From Varanus komodoensis (Eukaryota > Chordata > Lepidosauria > Squamata > Varanidae): 64,000 nucleotides of DNA. Where the stretch lies: positions 17,707,476-17,771,475 of the forward strand of contig NW_025335438.1 of NCBI RefSeq assembly GCF_004798865.1, written 5' to 3'. The notes beneath the pieces were generated by a model, which was not told the DNA's origin, made no database searches, and saw only the letters and a program-made list of their open reading frames with translations. Positions within the stretch are counted from its first letter, which is position 1, and each line of letters begins with the position of its first letter. Of the stretch, positions 24,901 through 37,310 are shown one piece after another. Both the position numbers and the translations under genes were made by a program.

Positions 24901-27002
24901 AAAACTGTTTGTTTGTCACATGATTTCTGTCTTAGCCTGTGACCAAAAAGCCCTGCAAAATTACCCAACTGAAAAAAAGGGGAAAGCAAAAAACAAAAAC
25001 AAAACAAAAAAAAAAACCTACTACAACAACAAACCCTAAGCTGCTTTGGTTTTTATTTCTGCCAATAAAAATTGCATCTTTAATTGTGTTATAGCATCTG
25101 TGTTTTAACTTTTTCTTTATGTATGCAATGATAAATAAGTTTTCCATCACCCTAAGAATGAAAGCATTTGAACAGTGCAAGACAGATTAACTATATAAAT
25201 AAATCTGATTCAACAAGATGGTCTGTACCACCAGTGATAGAGAATTTCTTTGGACTGAGAAATTTCATGTGGAGAAGTACAAAGAACCATGTTCCTTCTC
25301 TACTTTAAAATCTTGTATTTGTCATGCTTCACAGAATGATAGCTGTGCCCTTTTTAATGTTGAAGCCACTTAAAAGAGACCATTCATTACCATTGCACAG
25401 CTAAATGTCTAATTGATCCTAAACTGCTGATGAAAGGATGGAGCATAAGTTATGGCTTCAGCCAACAAAAGCCCATCTGGTGACTATTCTTCCTGCTTAG
25501 TTATAAAAATGGGTAGTTTCCTCCCCCCCACCCCCCAAAGAGCTCTACATATTAGAGAATCTGTAGCTCTGGGTGCTATTTCGGTTCCTATTCATAGTTT
25601 CTCCTTTTGGGTTATTTGAGGAAATGCTTTCAATAATTATTATAAATAGAGCATTAAATTGCCATTTCTTTTACACCTCTCATTACTTGAAAACAGTTGC
25701 TTTGAAGAAATCAATCACTTTAAACATAGAGTGACATTATTTTTCTAGCAACCCCAAATTACTATGGAAATGCCAGTTGTAGTTTTTAAGCTTCAGAAGG
25801 TGTCTTCCAGATATGCTGGACTACAGCCAGAGCTGTAGGTGGGATGCATCCCTTCCCTCAGGGGGCAGCACAGATGAGGCAGTAAATGCTGTACTCCACA
25901 CTCATGTCAAGAGACCCCCCTGCTGCTTCCTTGCTCTTGCGATGCAACGCTACAATCGGGTCACAAGATCTCCACTGACTGCTCCCCATTTGCCTCAGTA
26001 CAAGAGCAGACAGCAGAGCTTCCCACAGCAGTCACTGCCTTCTGTTTTGCTCTGAGGTCCTATCAAAATGAGACAGAGAGGGGACAGGTCTACTCTCTGG
26101 AATTACCACCAGTTCACTGTTTGTTCTGAGGATCCTCTAAGCCTGAACCAGAAAGCAGGCAGGATGCCTGGAATAAGCTGGGACATCTCACTTTCCCATA
26201 TTGCCTGGATCTGAGGAAGGCCCCCCTCCCACCAGAACCCAGCATTTGGCCTCTGTGGCAGGACATTGCAACTAATTTCCCAGATTAAGCCAGAGGGAAA
26301 GCCACCCTGGGTTCCTCACAAGAGGGAAAAAGGGCAGCATGATGGTGGTTAAAATAGCCAGTTTTGGTTACAATCAATAGGTTGCTATAGCACCACCAAA
26401 AACTTATAAATCTGGACTCAGAATTCAGTAACAATTTTTATTTGCAATTAAGTGAGCTAGTTACTGTCCATGGGCAAAATAGATTATATTGCTAATACTA
26501 TGATTCCCCAATTGATTTCAATGGTTTTTGGTCAAAACAGTGCTTTGCAGATTATGTAGCTCAGGAAACACATTAGGTTCCATGCTAAATCCTGTCAGGG
26601 TAAGTCAGTTCCAAATATGTGTGCATATAAATTTTAAATTTTCACTGATGAAGAGTTGCTGCTCAGAAGCTTCTCTTTTGGAGGTGATTTCAATGCATGA
26701 CTGGGATTATACATGCCCAAACATTGTTGCTAACTAATTCCTCTGCCTTGTGTTAAAGGGTTTATAAATTAGAGCCAGGTTGAGACCATATCCTCAAAGT
26801 ACCCACATCTGTTTTTTTCCTGGTTTTCTTTCAAACAATATATGTTTCAAAGCAGTTTTCTCCTTAGATGCATTTGCTCTGCTGTCACCTAGATGCCACC
26901 ATGGCCTTCTGAAATGCCTCTTTGTTTCATGGATAGATCACTGTCACAATAAAGAGCAGTCACTGCTCGTGCACAGCTTCCCAGCTTCCCGTGACTGAGT
27001 CC

Positions 27003-27130
27003 AGCCATAGGTCCATTTAGCCCAGAGCTGTCAACAATGACTGGCAAGAGTTCCGGAGCGAAGCAATCCAGGATTGCTTCCTAGCTCTACCTGGAGATGC
27101 TGGAGACTGAACACAGGAGCTTCTCCATGA
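27003..27130 (-). mobile_element. tRNA-derived SINE, body and tail
   Basis: On the - strand it contains tccagcatctccaggtagag and, further on, gggctaaatggacctatgg. These are the body and 3' portion of the same SINE family. The head is decayed. Confidence 0.55.
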
Positions 27131-27594
27131 AAGTCAGTTCCTGTCGTGCCTGACGGCTCAACAGAGACCCCTACTTGTGAGGAAGAGGCAGGAGCTAACA
27201 GTGCAAGTTATCATAATTGGACTTGCCAGGGTGGCTTTCATAGTTCCATTTTCTCTTTCCATCATCCCTGTGAGCTTGCTTGGGCTGAGAGCCTGTGACT
27301 GTCCAAAGCTTCATGAGCCTCATGGCCAAGCCGGGACTAGAAGCAGATCTCCCATTCCCTGTTCAAAATGCTAACACTTTCAGCATTAGGGATTGCACTG
27401 ATGTGACACATTCACACATTCTCTAGCCCTGCTTTAAAGAATTGTAAGCAGCAGCATTCTCACCTTGGCATCTACTGCATTTCTTTTCTAGTCTCCTGAT
27501 TGCCCAAGGCGCAGATGCTTATGCTCCCATATGGCTACCTGCCATCTTGCCCATTGCCTCCCACAGAAGATTTGGAGGAGCTTGAAAGGCCTAC

Positions 27595-27743
27595 CAGGAG
27601 CAGCTGCAACAACAGCACCAACAGAAGCAGCAGGCATTGGAACCTCGATTCCCTATCCCAGGTGGTGCCTGGATGGAACTTGGGGTCTCCTGGGATACAG
27701 ATGTCTGTCTCTTGCGCATCTCCATTTGCTCTGATCCCATTGG
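27595..27743 (-). CDS. RGS20: RGS20 exon with cysteine string
   Basis: The exon follows acceptor tttttcctcttgcag and ends TG|GTAGGC. It reads PMGSEQMEMRKRQTSVSQ, a spacer, then RGSNACCFCWCCCCSCS, with the last Cys completed in the next exon. The cysteine string is palmitoylated and anchors RZ-family RGS proteins to membranes (family knowledge). MGSE and MEMRKRQ match the N-terminus of short mammalian RGS20 (RGSZ1). Starting at the ATG at 27740-27738, this and the three downstream exons give 215 residues, against 217 recalled for human RGSZ1. The exon has an open splice acceptor, so upstream exons supply longer N-termini. A leucine-rich reading in another frame is a shadow. Confidence 0.93.
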
Positions 27744-27944
27744 CTGCAAGAGGAAAAATTGGGAAGGAGGTTAAACAGTGTGGGGAAAGCTGCATGCCAG
27801 CCCTTGTCAGATGCTGTTACACTTAATCCACAATACTGGCTTTATTAGTGGTTGTTAGTAGAGGGTACATAATTCCTTTTCCTAGTTGCAGGAGCAATCC
27901 GGGGTGCTTATTCCTTCAAGCCCACTAGGACTGTTCAGCATTGA

Positions 27945-28255
27945 TTTATTGATACCTTCATGGACTGCTGGTCTTGCTCTGAACCTGCCTGAGTAGTCAG
28001 TTCTGGAGGAACTCCACGACCTGTTTGTCAGGCATGTCTGAAAGGGCTTTCTCATATGTTGTCTCCAAACTATGGAATGTGCTCCCTCAAGAACAGCACT
28101 TGACACCCACTTTCTTGGCCTTTAGAAGGGTTTCCAAGATTCATTTTCAATTTGTATTCAAACTGTGTAGTTTATTTTTTCAGTATTTGTTTTTATTGTT
28201 CTAAGGTTTTATTTTATGAAGTCTTGATGACTTTTTAACAGATAGGGCAATATAT
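27945..28255 (+). mobile_element. L2-type LINE 3' fragment, old
   Basis: The region reads on the + strand like RAFSYVVSKLWNVLPQE, followed by an FRR-containing stretch, matching RRAFSVVVPNLWNSLPKE of the L2 copy at 31797-34227. A T-rich 3' UTR follows. Several frame disruptions. Confidence 0.6.
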
Positions 28256-30199
28256 ATATATCTCAACAATAAATAATAAATCTCAATATGCTGGCTGCTT
28301 CACAGTCATCATTTAATTTTTTAAAAGAACTATGCAGCAAAGATTTTGAAAGGGCAGAGGTGTTGGGAAAGATACCCAGCGGACGGTGCTACATATGTTT
28401 CTTGTGGCTTTCCTCCACTTCCCAAAAAGAAGAGCAGTACAGAGGCTAGACCAGAGCCTGTTGACCAGTCAGATGTTTGGGATAACTTATCTTCAGCCAC
28501 AGGTTTGCTGTGACTGAAGAAAGTGCTAACATTTAGCATGCAACTATGCAGCTTCTTTTCTAATTGTGGTACAGTTTTGTGTTGTATCAGACTTTGAAGT
28601 GGGGGATAAAGCATTTATCCCAAAAGGTCCGATTTTTATGTTTTAAGTTTTATTTATTTACTTATTTTTGGAACATGTGATATCTACTTGGCTGACTAGG
28701 TTGGCTGCATGGGTTCCACAACAGTATGAGCAGTAGTGGAAAGAGCTGGAGTCATTGGTGCATGTGAAATGCAGGGGGTCACATGTATTAAATGCATACC
28801 TGTTCCCCTACAAACTGTATATGGTTGTCATCTTTTGCAGGTCTTCATACAATTTCTGCCCCAACACAAACTTATTTATTTTCCATCTTCATAGGAAAGT
28901 AGGGCTATGCCCATGCAGAAAACTCTCAGATACTCAGTAGCAACAGGGCTTTTAAGTGCAAACAGTCCATAGGATAGCTTGCAATGTCATAAAGGGATGC
29001 AATTCTAAGATCATGTAACGTACTACTGCAGGCCTAAAATCATTTTTGCCCCAGTCTTGTGAAGCATATCTTATATTGTATGATATGGCAAACTGTATAG
29101 TGCAGTCCCTGGCAAAACAAAATCCATTGTGTATCCACTCTCAACTTGTGTTATACACAAATTCTTCATCCTTGTATACACAAAACTCCATTTTGATACA
29201 AAATTTGCTTTGTTTTCCCTGTAGCCTCTTCTCTCTCTGAATAAGTTAACATTATTTATCTTCCTCGCTTGGATGTTTATCTATTTGGAGAAGGTAGCAC
29301 ATGCTGGTTAGAACTTAGAAGTTATTTATACTTCAGCAAAGGCAAAATGAACATGGAAAGCCCAGTCTACTATCAATATACCTTAGAGAGTTGAGCATAA
29401 GTGTCTTCAGCAAACAGTCTGGTGAAGTAAAGGAAATAGAAGACATATAAAATTTGCTGGAGCTGGAGCCCCTTCTTACAAAAGCATTTTTATAGACCAC
29501 TAAACAAAAAGTATGTGAGCCCCTTGGCTTCGAGGAAAATCTGTGAATGGTACATATGCAGTGCCTGCCAAAGCTAAAAAGGCTTGTGTGCAAGAAATCA
29601 ACAAGAAGATTGGCTCAGTTTTTATTTGCAATAGTAGTTTGGCTTTCACAGCAGTGGAGAACTATAATAAAGCAGATGGTGTATTGCTTTATGTTGCTTT
29701 ATTCCTACTTGCTCATGCTCCTAAATTAAGCAGAAAGTGATCTTGCCTGCACAGGATTAAGGAAGAAATAGTTGCACAGCTTATTTTGTCCTAAGCAAAA
29801 TCTGCATTCTTTCTTTACATTTGGCATTAAGGTATAATAGTGGTGGGGGTTTTGACAAAGATGCATAGATCTTTGTTTCAGATTTAATTTCCAGTAGATG
29901 TCTCAGTCTGCTGGTTCAAGAAAGCTGGAGAATCTATTCCTGAATAAATCTAATTGTCACTGCTTATCCCAGATAGATCTTTTGAATGTCTGCATATGGC
30001 TGTTCATGTCTTTCTGGTCATTCCTTGTTCCTGGGCTTTATTCTGGTCATGTAAGTGCTTTATACAAAAAGCAAAATGCAATTGTAGAAAATGCTACATG
30101 GGGGAGGAGGGGCACCTGAGTAATTTATGATCCCTCTTATATTTTCTAGTTGTTTCAAAATGTAAACCACATGGAGTATTCAGGATTGGGGAAGGAGCA

Positions 30200-30480
30200 A
30201 GCTGAAGTTCTTGTTGTTGCTGATATCTGTGGTCAAGTCACCTCTGACTAATGGCAACCATATGAATGAAAATTCTCCGAAATGTTCTTGACATTCTAAA
30301 TTCAAGGTTGTGGTATCCTTCATAGAGTCCATCCATCTTTCCTTCAGTTTTCCTTTCTTCCTCTCTTCCTCTGCCTTCAACTTTCCCTAACATGATTGTC
30401 TTCTCCAGTGAGTCTTGCCTTCTTGTGATGTGTCCAAAGATGACAGTCTCAGCCTGGCCTCCTGGCAGCATTGCTCTCTG
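30200..30480 (-). mobile_element. RTE/BovB-type LINE C-terminal fragment
   Basis: On the - strand it reads FGHITRRQDSLEKTIMLGKV then EGRGREEERKTEGK. This resembles the BovB C-terminus (FGHVxRRxxSLEKTLMLGKIEGRRRRGR). It is decayed and 5' truncated. BovB is the partner that mobilises Sauria SINEs. Confidence 0.65.
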
Positions 30481-31397
30481 TTTCTCTGATACTCACACCC
30501 CCAAGCTATCAACAAATGCTGATTGTCTAATTTATGTCAAGCACAGCCTGAGCAAATTTAGAATTGTACTTTAGTTCTATCCACAACCCAGGATAGGGTT
30601 GCTTTCTGCTAAGTAGGGATTAGCAGAAAATAGATCTCCAGATGTTTCTGACTGGAGCTCCCATTTCCATGTGTTTCACAAGTTGGATGGAAAATGTATG
30701 CCTTCACATTAGGCAATACTGATGGGATGCATGTACTAGATGCTCCTCATGAGGCCAATTATACAGCTACATGCACATCCAACAGACTTTATCTTGAGTG
30801 GCACATATATAATTCCTAGTCTAAAATGATACATTATGCAATTATGCTTGGATATTTAGACAGGGGATCTACTAGCACATCACCCTGTGGGCGAAAGAAT
30901 GCTTCTGTTTACAGATGCTCCATTGCATGATTAGATAAGTATAATGATGATTCTCTGTGGGAGGAAGCAGAGGGGCTGATCTGCTTGGTGGCGCTGCCTC
31001 ACAAATGGGGCAGCGCCTCCAAGCCAAAGCTTTGTCGCAGGCTAACAACTGTGTTAAGCCACAATGTTTGGTCACCACAACTGTATCTGCATAATATTGA
31101 ACAGCCAATGACAGACAATGTTTGGTTGTAATGTAGTGCAAATCCAGTCATAGCTTTAAGATGGACTTTCAGGGTCATCTGCTCTTGATGCTAGGCATGA
31201 TCAACTCCAATCAAGTATTTATTACTATACTGTCCTTCACCAGAATTGATTCCAGGACAGTTTTACAAACAAAAATGCAGCCTTTAAAAGAACAATATAT
31301 ACAATTAACAACCTAATTATAAAAGGATAGTTTTGCAACTTTTTAAAATGCCTGGTCATCTGGATGCTAGATAACCTTCCTCAAAAAGGGTGTCCTA

Positions 31398-31685
31398 CAG
31401 GGCTAGCCCTACCATGTCATAAGGTTGGGCAGTAATCTCAGGCAGCAGATTCATGGGAGCAGACAGGATGATATGAATGACAAAGCAATGTGTGTCATAT
31501 TGCCTGTCCTGTGTCCCCTAAGTTGCCCTGCTGCCTTCGGGTATGATGGAGGACACTGTTCTGCAAATGCGTTGCACTAAGAGTCACCTGGCAGTCTCCT
31601 TGGCTTCTGTACTTGGAATGAGGCTGCTTTCTTGTCATTTGCCTCAGATAACCCCTAGAATGTCAAAGAGGCCCAGGTGTGGTGC
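31398..31685 (+). repeat. Unclassified dispersed repeat, family U2, copy 2
   Basis: Begins gggctagccctaccatg, then gaggacactgttctgcaaa, cagtctccttggcttctgta and cctcagataacccctagaat. It parallels 21405-21660 across its length. It lies just upstream of the L2 insertion but does not belong to it. Confidence 0.55.
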
Positions 31686-31835
31686 TTTAAAAGGGCCTTA
31701 TCTGTTTACTCAAGGGAGAATAGGCAGGTGACTGTGGGAACAGGTATTTTTAAAGTACTCCAAGTCACTTAGGATTTTTTAAAAAGTGCACACAAGAGTG
31801 CGGACCCGATTGTATGGGCCCGCCCCCGGAGCCGG

Positions 31836-33962
31836 ATGGATCCGGATGGATTCCTGGGGGCCCTGGGGGAGTTTCCGGCTGACAAGACTGGTGCTCCTGT
31901 CGAGGCTCTGGTCGAACTGTGGAACGGAGAGATGACCAGGGCTGTGGACACGATCGCTCCTAAGCGTCCTCTCCCACCGGGCAGAGTCCGCTCTTCCCCT
32001 TGGTATACACCTGAAGTACGGGCGATGAAGCGAGCTGGGAGACGGCTAGAGCATAGGTGGAGGAAATCACGGGATGAATCTGACCGAACACACTTGAGAG
32101 CCCACTATCGGGCCTATGCTGTGGCGGTGAAGGCGGCGAAAAAGAAGTTTTTTTCTGCTTCCATTGCCTCCTCACAATGCCGTCCAGCGGAGCTTTTTCG
32201 AGTGGTGCAAGGCCTGGTTCGCCTGGGTCCTAAGGAAGATCCGATGCCACCCTCAAAGGCCCGCTGTGACGACTTTGCCAGGCATTTCAGGGAGAAAATC
32301 GCTCAGATTCGTCACGAGCTGGACTCCACTAATGAATCAGAGGTCTCTGAGGAGTCGCCAATGCCACCATCTGGTCCAAAATTACTGGAGGAATTTCAAT
32401 TATTGCGGCCCAATGATGTGGACAAGGTGCTTGGAAGAGTACGTCCCACCACTTGCCTATTGGATCCTTGCCCGTCTTGGTTAATAAATAACTCCAAGCA
32501 CGGGATTGGGACCTGGATCTTGGAAGTGGTTAATGCTTCTCTGAGGGAGGGTCGAGTGCCTGCCCCTTTAAAGGAGGCGGTAATACGACCGGTCCTGAAG
32601 AAAGCGTCACTGGATCCAGAGATGGCCACTAACTATAGACCTGTGGCCAACATCCCATTTCTGGGCAAGGTGTTGGAGCGAGTGGTGGCGGGACAACTCC
32701 AAGCACTCTTGGATGAAACTGATTATCTGGATCCTTTTCAGTCCGGCTTCAGACCCGGGTACAGTACTGAATCTGCCTTGGTCACCCTGTACGACGACCT
32801 GTGCAGGGAGAAGGACAGGGGGAGAACATCCCTGTTGGTTCTTCTGGACCTCTCGGCGGCTTTCGATACCATTGACCATGGTATCCTTCTGGATAGACTT
32901 GCGGGATTGGGGGTTGGAGGCACTGCTTTGCAGTGGTTCCGCTCCTATCTCGACGGTCGATTCCAGAAGGTAGTGCTGGGGGACCATGTCTCTACGTCAT
33001 GGCAGCTATGCCATGGGGTACCACAGGGCTCCATTCTATCCCCTCTGCTATTTAACATCTATATGAAACCGCTGGGAGAGGTCATCAGGAGGTGTGGGCT
33101 GCGGAATCATCAATACGCTGATGATACCCAGCTTTACCTCTCGTTCTCCACTAATCCAGGTGAGGCAGTGGCTGTGCTGAACCGGTGCTTGGCCGAGGTA
33201 AGGGAATGGATGAGGGCCAATAAACTGAAACTCAACCCAGACAAGACGGAGGTCCTGTTGGTTGGTGGATCGGGTTTCGGAGAGGGTGGATTTGACCTGG
33301 TCCTGAATGGTGCAACACTCCCTCTTAGGGATAAGGTCCGCAGCTTAGGAGTACTCCTCGACCCGGAGCTTTCTTTGGAAGCTCAGGTGACAGCGGTAGC
33401 GAGGAACGCCTTCCTTCAGCTTCGGCTGATTAATCAGCTGCGCCCCTACCTGGAGTACGACTGCCTGGCGATGGTGACACACGCGCTGGTGACTTCCCGC
33501 CTAGACTTCTGTAACGCGCTTTACGTGGGGCTTCCCCTGAAGACAGTCCGAACACTTCAATTGGTGCAAAATAGAGCTGCCAGGTTGCTGATGGGGACGG
33601 GGCGTTATGCTCACATGACTCCAGTCCTCCATCAGCTTCACTGGCTTCCCATTGAAGCCCGGGCCCAATTCAAGGTGTTGATTATGACCTACAAAGCCCT
33701 AAACGGCTTGGGTCCTGGCTACCTGAACGAGCGCTTATGTCCGTATATGCCCGACCGCCCTTTGAGATCTGCGGGAGAGTCCCTTCTCCGGGAACCCTCC
33801 ATGAAAGAAATTAGGAGAGTAAGTACCCGGAGGAGGGCTTTCTCTGTGGTGGTGCCCAACCTATGGAATTCACTCCCCAAAGAGGTCCGCCTGGCACCGT
33901 CGTTACTGGTTTTTCGGCGCCAGGTAAAGACCTTTTTATTTAAACATCATTTCAATTGTTAA
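31836..33962 (+). CDS. L2 LINE ORF2 remainder: reverse transcriptase, 708 codons open
   Basis: The frame begins MDPDGFLGAL at the first ATG and is open back to the truncation near 31798, so this is not the natural start; the endonuclease domain is missing. Reverse transcriptase blocks run from about residue 240: NYRPVANIPFLGKVLERV, FQSGFRPGYST, LLDLSAAFDTIDHGILL (first catalytic Asp at about residue 344), GVPQGSILSPLLFN and QYADDTQLY (YADD at residues 427-430). The C-terminal part has RRAFSVVVPNLWNSLPKEV and ends FLFKHHFNC. No stop interrupts 2.1 kb. It cannot move on its own without the endonuclease. Confidence 0.93.
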   Translation: MDPDGFLGALGEFPADKTGAPVEALVELWNGEMTRAVDTIAPKRPLPPGRVRSSPWYTPEVRAMKRAGRRLEHRWRKSRDESDRTHLRAHYRAYAVAVKAAKKKFFSASIASSQCRPAELFRVVQGLVRLGPKEDPMPPSKARCDDFARHFREKIAQIRHELDSTNESEVSEESPMPPSGPKLLEEFQLLRPNDVDKVLGRVRPTTCLLDPCPSWLINNSKHGIGTWILEVVNASLREGRVPAPLKEAVIRPVLKKASLDPEMATNYRPVANIPFLGKVLERVVAGQLQALLDETDYLDPFQSGFRPGYSTESALVTLYDDLCREKDRGRTSLLVLLDLSAAFDTIDHGILLDRLAGLGVGGTALQWFRSYLDGRFQKVVLGDHVSTSWQLCHGVPQGSILSPLLFNIYMKPLGEVIRRCGLRNHQYADDTQLYLSFSTNPGEAVAVLNRCLAEVREWMRANKLKLNPDKTEVLLVGGSGFGEGGFDLVLNGATLPLRDKVRSLGVLLDPELSLEAQVTAVARNAFLQLRLINQLRPYLEYDCLAMVTHALVTSRLDFCNALYVGLPLKTVRTLQLVQNRAARLLMGTGRYAHMTPVLHQLHWLPIEARAQFKVLIMTYKALNGLGPGYLNERLCPYMPDRPLRSAGESLLREPSMKEIRRVSTRRRAFSVVVPNLWNSLPKEVRLAPSLLVFRRQVKTFLFKHHFNC

Positions 33963-34176
33963 AACATATGATCTGGCCTGGGCAACTTCTTCTTCCTTCT
34001 CCTTCTCCTCCTATATTTTTATTTTATACTGATAATTTTAATTTTGTATTTGTAAATCAATGTATTTTTTGTATTTTTATATTTAATGGTAATTTATTAT
34101 GTACTATTGTATTTCAATGTATTTTATCATGTTGTAAGCCGCCCCGAGGTTTCGGCAAGGGGCGGCATAGAAATGT

Positions 34177-34177
<1 letters not shown>

Positions 34178-34227
<50 letters not shown>
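34178..34227. repeat. (ATA)n tail microsatellite of L2
   Basis: About 50 bases of pure ATA repeat directly after the L2 3' end, as expected for the microsatellite tails of this clade. Confidence 0.95.
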
Positions 34228-34460
34228 TTTGGACTGGGCTCAGAAGCAGTTGTGCAGCTAACAAAGCTCTCCAAAACCTGACAGAATGTGATCCAAGAAA
34301 GCTGACCTGATTAAAATCCTCCCAGCTGCATCCGGCACTATTTGTAGCTCCTGAGCCTACTTCTAAGGCAGTTCTGCATATAATACATTGAAATACTGCC
34401 ACTGGGATATTATCAGAATATGGAATGTACATGATATTTATTTCTTGGCATACAACTCCT

Positions 34461-34480
34461 TGTGTGTGTGTGTGTGTGTT
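34461..34480. repeat. (TG)n microsatellite
   Basis: About ten TG units. Confidence 0.9.
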
Positions 34481-35257
34481 TTCCTGCTATATACTGCTTT
34501 AAGAGGTTCTACCTTTAAAGGTGGCTAAAAATATTTTAAATAGAAATAAAATAAATGGGTGTGCTAGATGAAACAACATAGATGGACAAATATCAACCAG
34601 CTGGAAAGTGATTTGCATATAAAGACATGCAAGCTGTATATCAAAAAGTTATAGAAGAGCAGAAACTGAGTTGCCTGCCCCCATTTGGGGTTTATTTTCT
34701 TCCCCTTTAGAAGGGTAGCAGCTTTGAAGATCTCTGTTCTTTTTGTACACATTAAGGCATTGCTTTACATTTCAATGGCAATGCCAAGTTGGGAATGTAA
34801 GACACCCACACAGTAAAAAAGAACTTTACACATATGATTTATGTATGATGTATCTGAAAGCAACCTGACAGCATGAAGGATTAAACAGCGACAAGCATAC
34901 ACTGAACTCTTGGCTGCTTTGCAAAGCTAGCCAGTACAGAAAGGGAATGATTCCACAAGTGTTGAACTTTACTGGTACTGTGAATATTTAAATGTGGTAG
35001 GGACTTCTTCGTGATTTATTTTCTTAAGATACATCATTTTATAAGATACAGAACCCTAAAATGTAGGACCCAACTGCAGAAAATAACTCCTTCTTAAGCT
35101 TAACTCCTTTTTGCCCCATGGATTTAATTGGAATCACTGCTCCAGAGTTGTTAGATGGTGGAAAAAACCAAAGCTCCTTGCTTGTCCCAGTGACTGTATG
35201 AACAGCACAGAAGCAGTGTCAAGAAGGGGACTTGGTGTGGAATGCTTTAAACTGGCT

Positions 35258-35294
35258 TTGTGTGTGTGAGTGAGAGAGAGAGAGAGAGAGAGAG
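35258..35294. repeat. (TG)n(GA)n microsatellite
   Basis: A short TG run passes into about 12 GA units. Confidence 0.9.
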
Positions 35295-36934
35295 GAAGTC
35301 ATCTCTACAAATCCAGTCTGATCATAGTATGCAGTGATTCACACCAAATAAAAGCTCAGGCGACTCATAGTGAATGTTGGAGTTAAGGGGTTGTGTATGA
35401 CTCACATTTTATTGTATTAAGTGCTGAAATCCAGCTTGGATCAAATCAAAATTGACAGTGTATTGGTTTGCGTACTGCTTTGCATCAGGGTGAGTCATTA
35501 GTGAGTGCATTCATCGTTGATTCATGCACCTTTCCCTTCTGAGTGCAATTGTTAGGATTCTCACACTTCAGTGCTTGTTTCTGACAATTGTACATGAACT
35601 ACACAGGAGCAGCCATAGCTGCATGGGGTGATGTGTATTTTGTTTCCAGTCCAATTAACCCAGTGCAGAATTGACTCTTCTAGACCATGTGGAGCTGCTG
35701 TCATTTTGTTGCAAGTTCAACATCATGACATTTCATTAAAGAGGTCAGTACCACATACCTATCAACTTTCCATTGATCTTTTGAATACTTGTTTTATACT
35801 TCATTTCTACAAGTATTGTTTGCTGGGAAAAATCATTTTGAATCGTCTCCAAAGTTTGCCAACAACCAAAAAGAAGAGCTGGATGGATCAAGCACTATGA
35901 AGAAAATTTATCTGAACAATAACCTTTGGAAGGTTAAGTTTTCCAATCAATGGCAGGAAGAGCATGGAGGCAAAGGCACTCCCTTTGTCCTCAGAAACAT
36001 TTAGATAGTCACGTAAACATTTCCCCCTCTCCCAAGGAGAAGGGAGTGAAGCAGGTTGAGAGTGGGGCCTGGCCACTACCCTTTCTGTCCCTCCAAAATG
36101 TCCCTCTCCTGGTGCCTGTCTTCCATCTTTGGAGCCTTAACTGGCAAAAACGGTGCTGGCTGGGCCTCTAAGAGAGATCCTCTGCAGCAACCTCAGAAGG
36201 ATTTTCCAAAGTCCCAGCAGGGACTTTGCCTTTTCCCATGGCCAGCCAGCCAGTGCCTACTGGCTATCGTACTAAGGTCTAAGGCCTTGTTCATGGCTTA
36301 AGGAAAAGTTGAATTCACTTACACTCCATCAAGGTCAACCTTCTTCAAAGTGCACCCATCTGAGGACCACTCCTACCTTTACATGACAGCAGACTAAAAT
36401 CTGCTGCTGAGTATGTACACCTGGCTCTCTGGTGAACATACATGCTTTGATGTACACATGCACCACAGTTTAGGTGTATACTTTAAAATCTTGGCCAGGC
36501 ACCTCAAAATAGAGGATTCAGATTTCATTTTTAATCCAGGAGTCAGTTGTTTTAATCCAGGAGTCAGCACTCTCTTGGCACACTCCCAACTGTGCCCTTT
36601 GCAGTAAGCTTGCAACAAGGGGTTTCATCTGTCATAGGGAAATATGTTCTTGTCTGCTGCTTATTTAACTTGAAGAGGAGGGGGTGGACTAAGCTCATAG
36701 GCTCACTGAAAGAAAGGATTGCCATAGCTGTTCTAGCAAAATCACAGCATTATAAGATGAGACTGACACACCACCAATCTGGAAACAAAGTATTTCAGGA
36801 ATGAACCAGACAGGTGGGAGTGAGCTGGGGACAGGATTTCTAAATTGCTACCTGGTGTAGAGGAAAAGCAGAGGAAGACATCTGTGCGCTCCCTCTTCTC
36901 CACCACCCCTAGTCTAAATGCCCCCATTATATTT

Positions 36935-36940
<6 letters not shown>

Positions 36941-36988
<48 letters not shown>

Positions 36989-37005
36989 CATCCATCCATC
37001 CATCC

Positions 37006-37040
<35 letters not shown>
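36941..37040. repeat. Composite microsatellite (TC)n(CATC)n(TATC)n
   Basis: About 22 TC units (36941-36984) are followed by six CATC-type units (to about 37008) and eight TATC units (to 37040), with no interruption. All 100 bases are pyrimidine-rich on the + strand. Confidence 0.97.
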
Positions 37041-37041
<1 letters not shown>

Positions 37042-37310
37042 GCTAGCACTGAACACTATCAGGACACTTTTCCAGTTTATCTCTACTCCAAGCCCATGGA
37101 GCTCGAGCATCCACAAGGATTAAAGCATCCAGAAAGATCCAGTTGGTATGACACACCTGCTTCTAGCCTTGAGAACAGCATTTCTTCCAGGATTAGATGG
37201 ATGACATCTGCTTGGGCCACTTGTCTGGCCTGGTAGACCAGGAAAATGTCAAGTGAAGAAGCACTATGCTGTATTGCCCCCATCCCAAATCTCTTCATGG
37301 TCAACCCTGC

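Larger units (their letters stand above)
22275..27594 (-). other. RGS20 intron
   Basis: A 5.3-kb intron crowded with old repeats: palindromic repeats near 22445 and 22935, a U1-family copy, CR1 and tRNA-SINE fragments. No exon was recognised. Confidence 0.8.
31797..34227 (+). mobile_element. L2-clade LINE, 5' truncated, RT frame intact
   Basis: The copy starts abruptly near gtgcggacccgattgta. The older copy at 61.26 kb continues upstream of the matching point, so this is 5' truncation. It carries one long open frame over the reverse transcriptase and C-terminal region, a T-rich 3' UTR, the tail gtaagccgccccgaggtttc ... ggcggcatagaaatg and a 50-base ATA repeat at 34178-34227. The open frame and pure ATA tail suggest a recent insertion. 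It is antisense to the host RGS20 transcript. No clear target duplication was found. Confidence 0.92.

Noticed and set aside
27535-27795. Leucine-rich frame on the - strand
   Set aside because: It is the shadow of the RGS20 cysteine-string exon read one base out of phase; the correct frame gives ACCFCWCCCCSCS with proper splice sites.
36742-36999. Arg-Glu repeat frame on the - strand
   Set aside because: Translation of the TC microsatellite.
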